From Rhodospirillaceae bacterium (GTDB lineage Bacteria; Pseudomonadota; Alphaproteobacteria; Dongiales; Dongiaceae), in contig JAEUKU010000383.1 in the NCBI GenBank assembly GCA_016794075.1, positions 1 through 11,952 on the forward strand: a stretch of DNA of 11,952 bases, given 5' to 3'. The translations under genes and the position numbers were made by a program. Positions within the stretch are counted from its first letter, which is position 1. Each line of letters starts with the position of its first letter. Below are positions 7,470-11,952 of this stretch, piece after piece. The notes under the pieces are model-generated. The model was given only the letters and a program-made list of their open reading frames with translations. It had not been told where the DNA came from and did no database searches.

Positions 7470-8822
7470 ATGTCACTGGCACTGGAGGAATTGCGGCACC
7501 TAGCCAAGGCGGGCGAGATCGACACGGTCATCGTCGCCGACACCGACATGCAGGGCCGCCTGTTCGGCAAGAGGCTGACCGCTTCCCATTTCCTGGAGCG
7601 CGCCAGCAGCGGCGTCGCCACGTGCAGCGTGGTCCTCGGCTGGGGGCAGGACCATTCGCTGGACCCCGGCTACCGCCTCACCGGGTGGGAGACCGGGTTC
7701 CCAGATTTCAACTCGGTGCCGGACCTCGCCACCTTCCGGCGCTACGCCTGGTTCCCCCGCACGGCGATCGTGCTGTGCGACGCGCGCTCGCCCGGCGGCG
7801 CGCCGATCGCGGTCTCGCCGCGCCAGATCCTGAAGGCGCAGTTGCAGCGCGCCGAACAGCAGGGGCTGGCTCCCTTCGTCGCCTCGGAGCTCGAGCTGTT
7901 CCTGCTCAAGGAGACCCCCGACAGCGCCGACGAGAAGGGCTACGTCAATCTGCAGCCCAAGCACCGCACCCTGCATCCGGAGACTGTAATCCGAACCTCG
8001 GAGGACGAGGACTACGCCGCCGATCTCCGCACCGCGCTTGAGCACTCCGACATCCCAGTCGAACTCGTGAAGGCCGAATATTCGCCGGGCCAGATCGAGG
8101 TGAACCTGGCCTACGCCGCCGCCCTCGACGCGGCCGACCGGCACGTGCTGATGAAGACGGCGTGCAAGGAGCTGGCGTTGCGCAAGGGCCTGATCGCCAC
8201 CTTCATGGCGAAATGGCATCACGGCTTCGGCGGCAGCTCGTGCCATGTCCATCTGTCGATGCGCGGCCCCAACGGCCGCTCCGCCTTCGACCAGGGCGAC
8301 GGCAAGATGACTCCGACCCTGCGCCATTTCGTCGGCGGCCTGATCACCTACGCGCGCGACTTCTTCCTGTTCTACGCGCCGACCACCAATTCGTACAAGC
8401 GCCTTGTCCCCAACACCTTCGCCCCGGCGCGACTGCATTGGGGCGTCGACAACCGCACCGTCGCCTTTCGCATCATCGGCAACGGTATCGCCAAAAGGGT
8501 GGAAAACCGCGTGCCGGGTGCCGACGTCAACCCCTACCTCGTCTATGCCGGGATGCTGGCAAGCGGCCTCGAAGGCGTGCGCAACAAGATCGAGCCACCG
8601 GAAGAGGGGCTGACTGGCAACGCCTATGCGGAAAGCGGTGGCATTCCAATCCCGCGCAACCTCGCCGAGGCGACCGAGATGTTCGCCGCCTCACCCATCG
8701 TCGCAGCGACTTTAGGCAGCGAGGTGCAGGCGCATTACGCCAATTTCGGCCGCCAGACCCAGGCCGCGCTGGAGCACAAGGTCACGGACGCGGAACGCCG
8801 TGTCCTTCTGCTCGACATCTGA
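7470..8822 (+). CDS. Glutamine-synthetase-family gamma-glutamyl-amine ligase
   Basis: This cytoplasmic enzyme most likely uses ATP to join glutamate to an amine, as PuuA, GlnA4 and IpuC-type ligases do. It has 450 residues, a glutamine synthetase I-like length. GS landmarks are in order: TDMQGRLFGKR near the N-terminus (Asp26), metal-site Glu140 and Glu142 in SELELFL, Glu203 and Glu210 in AEYSPGQIEVN, His259 in GSSCHVHLSM, then NSYKRLVP, NRTVAFRI and RVENRVPGADVNPYL. The flap Glu of true GS (GYEAP) is replaced: NTFAP here puts Phe317 there. PuuA also lacks this Glu, so the substrate is probably an amine and not ammonium. I chose ATG 7470 because GGGAGAAG precedes it; the in-frame ATG 7425 lies on operator O2. 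It is probably cotranscribed with the NTF2-like gene 28 bp downstream and controlled by the divergent GntR regulator. The amine (ethanolamine, a polyamine or an alkylamine) is undetermined. Confidence 0.88.
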   Translation: MSLALEELRHLAKAGEIDTVIVADTDMQGRLFGKRLTASHFLERASSGVATCSVVLGWGQDHSLDPGYRLTGWETGFPDFNSVPDLATFRRYAWFPRTAIVLCDARSPGGAPIAVSPRQILKAQLQRAEQQGLAPFVASELELFLLKETPDSADEKGYVNLQPKHRTLHPETVIRTSEDEDYAADLRTALEHSDIPVELVKAEYSPGQIEVNLAYAAALDAADRHVLMKTACKELALRKGLIATFMAKWHHGFGGSSCHVHLSMRGPNGRSAFDQGDGKMTPTLRHFVGGLITYARDFFLFYAPTTNSYKRLVPNTFAPARLHWGVDNRTVAFRIIGNGIAKRVENRVPGADVNPYLVYAGMLASGLEGVRNKIEPPEEGLTGNAYAESGGIPIPRNLAEATEMFAASPIVAATLGSEVQAHYANFGRQTQAALEHKVTDAERRVLLLDI

Positions 8823-8850
8823 TTTTCAATGCCAACCAAGGAGACTACGA

Positions 8851-9273
8851 ATGCCCGATTCCAGTGCCTCGCCCGGATTGTCGGTCGATCCGGTCAAGTT
8901 CGTCGCCGATGTTGAGCGCGTCTGGCAGGCGCGCGACGGCATAGCCGCCGCCGCCGGCTATACGGAGGACGCCGTAGTGCACTACGGCGCCAACCAGGCG
9001 CACCAGGGCGCCGAACTGCGCGCCTGGCCCGCCCGCTGGTTCGCCTATGCCAAGGACCTGCAGATCAAGAAGACCTACCGCGCCCATCACGGCAATTGCA
9101 TCGCCAGCACCTGGGAGAGCCGCTACACCAGCCCGGAAACCGGCAAGCAGGTGCGCGAGAGCGGTGCGGAACTGTTCTATCTCCGCGGCGACAAGGTCTG
9201 CGAACATTTCATGTGGCAGCACAGCTGGAACGAGGGCGAGGTTCCCGAGAGCAAGGGCTTCTCGACCTCCTGA
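8851..9273 (+). CDS. NTF2/SnoaL-like small protein of unknown function
   Basis: A 140-residue soluble protein with the pattern of the NTF2-like cone-barrel fold. An N-terminal helical part (about 12-40, VDPVKFVADVERVWQARDG) is followed by YTEDAVVHYG, a middle RAWPARWFAYAKDL helix, and strands rich in aromatic and charged residues (IASTWESRYTSP, GAELFYLRGDKVCEHFMWQHSW). Members are enzymes, ligand-binding proteins or of unknown role, so I assign no reaction. The ATG at 8851 has a strong AAGGAGA site 6 nt upstream. An earlier in-frame ATG at 8800 overlaps the ligase and has no site. It lies 28 bp after the ligase and is followed by a terminator at 9354, so the two form a likely two-gene operon. 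A role linked to the gamma-glutamyl-amine step is an inference from position alone. Confidence 0.8.
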   Translation: MPDSSASPGLSVDPVKFVADVERVWQARDGIAAAAGYTEDAVVHYGANQAHQGAELRAWPARWFAYAKDLQIKKTYRAHHGNCIASTWESRYTSPETGKQVRESGAELFYLRGDKVCEHFMWQHSWNEGEVPESKGFSTS

Positions 9274-9326
9274 TCCACCATAAAAGCATAGCGCCCCTGC
9301 CCGGGCCGGTCTTGATCCCGATCCCC

Positions 9327-9348
9327 GTTCTCCCGGAGAGTGGAGAAC
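9327..9348 (+). repeat. Inverted repeat upstream of the terminator
   Basis: GTTCTCC (9327-9333) and GGAGAAC (9342-9348) pair perfectly around an 8-nt loop, ending 5 nt before the terminator stem at 9354. It could be a second hairpin protecting the mRNA 3' end or part of a leader for the gene at 9405. No protein-binding role is supported. Confidence 0.4.
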
Positions 9349-9353
9349 CAACT

Positions 9354-9390
9354 GAGCGTCCGGATGCGCCATGTCCGGACGCTCTCTTTC
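9354..9390 (+). terminator. Strong Rho-independent terminator of the ligase/NTF2-like operon
   Basis: An 11-bp perfect stem, GAGCGTCCGGA and TCCGGACGCTC, with a 9-nt loop is followed by the pyrimidine tail TCTTTCTCT. It lies 80 bp after the NTF2-like stop codon and only 14 nt before the next start codon at 9405. It therefore separates the two-gene operon from the MOSC gene, unless it acts as a leader element of that gene. Confidence 0.82.
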
Positions 9391-9404
9391 TCTGTGGATT
9401 CGCC

Positions 9405-10109
9405 ATGACCGACACGCCGATCAGCGTCACCATCACTGCCGTCCTGACCGGCCGTGCAGCGCCCCTCGCGCCGACGCGGCATCTTTCCGGCATCGCGAAG
9501 CAGATGCGCGACGGTGCCGTCGCGGTGACGCCGACGGGACTCGCCGGTGACGAACAAGGCGATCCGCGCCATCATGGCGGACCAGAGAAGGCGATCCACC
9601 ACTATCCCTTTGACCACTACGCCGCCTGGGCGCGTGACATTGATCCCCCGCCGGCGCTGCTGGCGCAACCCGGCGCCTTCGGTGAGAACGTCTCCACAAG
9701 CAGCCTTACCGAGCGCGACGTGTGCCTTGGGGACGTTTTCCGCCTCGGCAGCGCGCTGGTCCAGGTGAGCCAGGGCCGCCAACCGTGCTGGAAGCTCAAC
9801 CATCGCTTCGGGCGCGCCAGCATGGCGCGCGAGGTGCAGAGCGCCGGCCGCACCGGCTGGTACTACCGCGTGCTGGAACCCGGCCGTGTCGCCTCCGGCG
9901 ATGCCTTGACGCTGATGGAGCGGCCCTGCGCCGAATGGCCCTTGGGCCGCGTACTCGATCTGCTCTACCGCGACACGCTCAATCGCGCGGCGTTGCAGGC
10001 ATTGGCGATGCTCCCGCATTGCCCGCCAGCCTGGCGACCGCTCATCGAGCGTCGCCTCGCCACTGGCCATGTCGAAGATTGGAGCAAGCGCCTCGCAGGC
10101 CAGGCGTGA
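9405..10109 (+). CDS. MOSC-domain protein, YiiM-like
   Basis: A 234-residue, probably molybdenum-cofactor-dependent cytoplasmic protein. It resembles E. coli YiiM (224 residues), which reduces N-hydroxylated bases such as 6-hydroxyaminopurine. Shared landmarks are GLAGDEQ (45-51), HHGGPEKAIHHYP (56-68), GAFGENVSTSSLTE (90-103), GDVFRLGSALVQVSQGRQPCWKLN with the conserved Cys128 (109-132), and the C-terminal tail ending VEDWSKRLAG. YiiM-type proteins carry this tail after the MOSC core. The ATG at 9405 has only a weak GTGGA ribosome site and begins 14 nt after the upstream terminator stem and tail. I see no clear promoter. It sits between the ligase operon and the permease on the same strand, but nothing in its own sequence ties it to amine metabolism. 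It may be a bystander. Confidence 0.87.
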   Translation: MTDTPISVTITAVLTGRAAPLAPTRHLSGIAKQMRDGAVAVTPTGLAGDEQGDPRHHGGPEKAIHHYPFDHYAAWARDIDPPPALLAQPGAFGENVSTSSLTERDVCLGDVFRLGSALVQVSQGRQPCWKLNHRFGRASMAREVQSAGRTGWYYRVLEPGRVASGDALTLMERPCAEWPLGRVLDLLYRDTLNRAALQALAMLPHCPPAWRPLIERRLATGHVEDWSKRLAGQA

Positions 10110-10153
10110 ACGGCGCCGGCATCCCTTTCCGCATCCTGCCCGCCGAATCCAGT

Positions 10154-10182
10154 TTGCTTTTTATATAAGGTATGATATTAGA
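10154..10182 (+). promoter_or_regulatory. Candidate permease promoter
   Basis: TTGCTT (10154-10159), a 17-nt spacer and TATTAG (10177-10182) form a modest sigma-70 match within an AT-rich island. TATGAT at 10171-10176 is a better -10 box but has no good -35 partner at normal spacing. Operator O3 overlaps either choice. Confidence 0.35.
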
Positions 10183-10194
10183 CCAAATATCATA
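10168..10194. promoter_or_regulatory. Operator-like site O3 and 9-bp inverted repeat upstream of the permease
   Basis: AGGTATGATATTAGACCA (10168-10185) repeats the O2 core at 15 of 18 positions, including the same 10-nt spacing between GGT and ACC. A second, perfect inverted repeat overlaps it: TATGATATT (10171-10179) and AATATCATA (10186-10194) around AGACCA. The site lies 41-67 nt before the permease start, where a repressor would block initiation. Control by the GntR regulator encoded at 6550-7308 is inferred from motif sharing. Confidence 0.65.
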
Positions 10195-10198
10195 AACA

Positions 10199-10219
10199 GG
10201 CGCCGGCCTTCAAGGCGCC
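10199..10219 (+). repeat. GC hairpin in the permease leader
   Basis: GGCGCC at 10199-10204 and again at 10214-10219 can pair across a 9-nt loop in the permease mRNA leader. The hairpin ends 5 nt before the GGGAGGG ribosome site (10224-10230). It could affect mRNA stability or initiation. It has no U-tail, so it is not a terminator. Confidence 0.4.
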
Positions 10220-10234
10220 CAGCGGGAGGGTTTC

Positions 10235-11674
10235 ATGCAGCAGCACGCGACGCGTGACGGGGCAGGCCCGTCAGGCAACAACCTCAATACCAACGCGCTC
10301 TCGGTGATGGACCTGCTGATCGCCGGCATGTCCTACATGGCACCGGGATTCAGCCTGTTCTTCACCACGGCGGTCATCGCCAGCTTCGCCGGCATCCACA
10401 TCCCGATGATGTACCTGTTCGCCGGATTGGGCGTGCTCTGCACCGGCGCGGCGCTGTCCGAGTTCTCCAAGCTGGCGCCCAGCGCGGGGTCGCTGCAGAC
10501 CTTCATCGCGCGAGGCTTCGGGCATCGCGCATCGGTCGCCGGCGGGCTCGTGCTGCTGGTCGGCTATCTCTGCCTGCAGGCGGGAGTCGCGGTGTTGTTC
10601 GGCGGCTGGACGGCCGAGCTGCTGCAGAGCTGGTTCGGCATCACGGTGCCGTGGACAATGCTTACCGTCATCGGCGTCGGGATCTGCACCCTGATGATGG
10701 TCCGCGGCCTGGCGCTTTCGATCAAGGCGACATGGATCCTGTTCCTGATCGAGTTCATCCTGGTGCTGCTGATCAGCCTCGCCGTCGTGTTGCAGGGCGG
10801 TGCCGAGGGAAACACGGCAGTGCCATTCAGCCTCTCCAGCCTCGGCAATGTCGAGATGTCGGCCATCGCTTTCGGCATGGTCTTCGCCACCTTCTCCTTC
10901 GTCGGCTTCGAAGGCGCCATCTCCTTCGCCGAGGAGACGCCGGAGCCGAAGCGCGCGCTGCCCGTCGCAGTGATGGGCGGCATCGTCGCCATGGTGGGGC
11001 TCTACATCCTGGCGACCTACGCAGCGGCGGTTGGATTCGGAGCGGGTCGCATCGGAGACCTGGCGCAGGACCCGGAACCGATCGCGAGCCTTGCACATCG
11101 TTATGCCTCGGTCCTCGAACCGTTCCTGCGCTTCGCGGTATGGACCAGCATCGTCGCGAACCTCATGGCAGCCGGCAATGCCAACGCGCGAATCCTGTTC
11201 AACCTGGGACGGGAGGGAGCATTGCCATCCTTCATCGGCAAGATCCATCCGCGGTTTCAGACACCCTACTTGGCGGTGGCGCTGTTCATGGCGCTCACCC
11301 TGGCGCCGGGACTGATCGCCGCGCCGCATTGGGACTATCTGGCAGCCTTCGGCAACATCGCTGGGTTCGGCGCCATGCTGGCCCTGCTCATCTATATGAC
11401 GGCGACGGCGGCCCTGCCCTTCTATCTCCGGCGGCACGGCATCCGGCTGATGGAGCGGCCCTTCGCGCATATCGTGGTGCCGACACTTGGCACGGCCATC
11501 TGGCTGATACCGCTGTGGGGAACGCTGCAGCCGGGCCAGCCCTTCCCCTTCAACATCTACCCGCTCCTCGCGGCCGCACTGATCGTTGCAGCGGCACTCT
11601 ATGCGATGGTCTCCGCTCGTAAGGGCCGCAGTGAAGGGCTGCAGCCGCTGACGGGAAGCCAGCCGGCCGATTGA
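10235..11674 (+). CDS. APC-superfamily amino acid/amine permease
   Basis: A 479-residue cytoplasmic-membrane transporter with about 12 hydrophobic segments, the usual APC size. The first segment has an unwound-helix-like MSYMAPGFS (32-40). A segment at about 207-232 ends in FSFVGFEGAISFAEETPEPKRALP, the conserved helix 6 and loop of the family. NANARILFNLGREGALPSFIGKIHPRFQTP (315-344) is the conserved loop after helix 8. Relatives carry amino acids, ethanolamine or polyamines with protons or by exchange; the substrate cannot be read from sequence. The start has a strong GGGAGGG site and the gene ends in its own terminator. The operator-like site O3, shared with the ligase promoter, suggests it imports the amine that the ligase gamma-glutamylates. 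Confidence 0.9.
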   Translation: MQQHATRDGAGPSGNNLNTNALSVMDLLIAGMSYMAPGFSLFFTTAVIASFAGIHIPMMYLFAGLGVLCTGAALSEFSKLAPSAGSLQTFIARGFGHRASVAGGLVLLVGYLCLQAGVAVLFGGWTAELLQSWFGITVPWTMLTVIGVGICTLMMVRGLALSIKATWILFLIEFILVLLISLAVVLQGGAEGNTAVPFSLSSLGNVEMSAIAFGMVFATFSFVGFEGAISFAEETPEPKRALPVAVMGGIVAMVGLYILATYAAAVGFGAGRIGDLAQDPEPIASLAHRYASVLEPFLRFAVWTSIVANLMAAGNANARILFNLGREGALPSFIGKIHPRFQTPYLAVALFMALTLAPGLIAAPHWDYLAAFGNIAGFGAMLALLIYMTATAALPFYLRRHGIRLMERPFAHIVVPTLGTAIWLIPLWGTLQPGQPFPFNIYPLLAAALIVAAALYAMVSARKGRSEGLQPLTGSQPAD

Positions 11675-11698
11675 GCAGAGCCGGTTCGGCATTGCGAC

Positions 11699-11738
11699 CG
11701 CCCGCTTTGGTGCCTACCAAGCGGGCGTTTGCACTTCT
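11699..11738 (+). terminator. Rho-independent terminator after the permease
   Basis: CGCCCGCTT (11699-11707) and AAGCGGGCG (11719-11727) form a 9-bp stem, extendable by GGT/ACC with one bulged T, and a TTTGCACTTCT tail follows. It begins 25 bp after the permease stop and separates it from the convergent exporter gene. Read from the other strand the tail is not U-rich. Confidence 0.8.
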
Positions 11739-11952
11739 AGCGTCGGACGATTCCAGTCGCCAGCAGCACGCCCAGGGCGGCCAGCACGGACCCAAGCGTG
11801 TCGCCGAGGCTCGGCCATTCGCCCAGCGTTGGGATGGCCAGCAACAAAGTGGTCAGCGGCAGCAAGGCGGTGAAGGCGGCGGCGCGGGCGGCACCCAGCA
11901 GGTGGACGGCGCGGTTGAAGGCGTAGAGCGCAAGAATGCCGGTCAGCGGCCC
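11737..11952 (-). CDS. DMT-family (EamA) transporter, C-terminal fragment at window edge
   Basis: Only the last 71 residues lie in the window; the start is beyond the right edge. They read GPLTGILALYAFNRAVHLLG, then AARAAAFTALLPLTTLLLAI, PTLGEWPSLGDTLGSVLAAL and GVLLATGIVRR, ending at TAG (11737-11739). The pattern is hydrophobic helix, small-residue AARAAAFTALLP, a short loop GEWPSLGD, then a final hydrophobic helix and a basic end. This is the typical second EamA repeat of drug/metabolite transporters, where a GE-P loop is conserved. Substrate unknown. It converges on the permease and no link to it is implied. Confidence 0.82.
   Translation of the reverse strand, partial: GPLTGILALYAFNRAVHLLGAARAAAFTALLPLTTLLLAIPTLGEWPSLGDTLGSVLAALGVLLATGIVRR

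Noticed and set aside
9096..9404. Extended MOSC reading frame beginning at 9096
   Set aside because: It overlaps the NTF2-like gene in another frame and runs through the terminator; similarity to YiiM begins after ATG 9405.
10271..11692. Minus-strand open frame of 473 codons opposite the permease
   Set aside because: Its translation is His/Arg/Gln/Asp-rich and featureless, the typical antisense of a hydrophobic membrane protein gene.
1..11952. CRISPR arrays, tRNA/rRNA genes, insertion sequences or attachment sites
   Set aside because: I saw no regularly spaced repeats, cloverleaf-like sequences, transposase motifs or flanking direct repeats; short GC-rich repeats are codon-bias noise.

Overview
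The window is about 12 kb of GC-rich bacterial DNA, densely packed with genes. No gene-free stretch exceeds 300 bases; the longest is the divergent control region at 7309-7469. The GC-rich codon use, the HpnB-C-D-E hopanoid genes and the FadR-type regulator suggest an alphaproteobacterium, but I cannot name the genus. I see no tRNA, rRNA, CRISPR array, insertion sequence or phage gene.

Left part, all on the minus strand and read here in the direction of transcription. A hopanoid-precursor operon runs hpnB (6472-5315), hpnC (5318-4452), hpnD (4455-3598), hpnE (3598-2318). Each junction is an ATGA or TGATG overlap, so the four genes should be one translationally coupled unit. HpnD, HpnC and HpnE are the three-step route from farnesyl diphosphate to squalene through presqualene diphosphate and hydroxysqualene. 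The squalene-hopene cyclase that often follows hpnE is absent. Instead there is an alpha/beta hydrolase of the proline iminopeptidase (S33) family (2248-1346). After a 136-bp gap comes the first 403 codons of a succinate-semialdehyde dehydrogenase (1209 to the left edge), with its own candidate promoter.

Central and right part: what looks like an amine-utilisation module. A FadR-subfamily GntR regulator (7308-6550, minus) diverges from a glutamine-synthetase-like ligase (7470-8822, plus). An NTF2/SnoaL-like small protein (8851-9273) follows, and a strong terminator (9354-9390) closes that unit. Next are a YiiM-like MOSC protein (9405-10109) and an APC-superfamily permease (10235-11674) with its own terminator (11699-11738). 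The right edge holds the last 71 codons of a DMT/EamA exporter on the minus strand.

The most notable signal is an AT-rich motif found three times: next to the regulator start, over the ligase promoter and over the permease promoter. The two best copies read TGGTATGATGATAGACCA and AGGTATGATATTAGACCA. The third is TGGTATGCTATAAACCA. This ties the regulator, ligase plus NTF2-like protein, and permease into one probable local regulon. The ligase lacks the Glu that glutamine synthetase uses in its ammonium site (Phe317 takes its place), so it probably gamma-glutamylates an imported amine. The substrate, and the oxidase, hydrolase and dehydrogenase steps that would follow, are not visible next to it.
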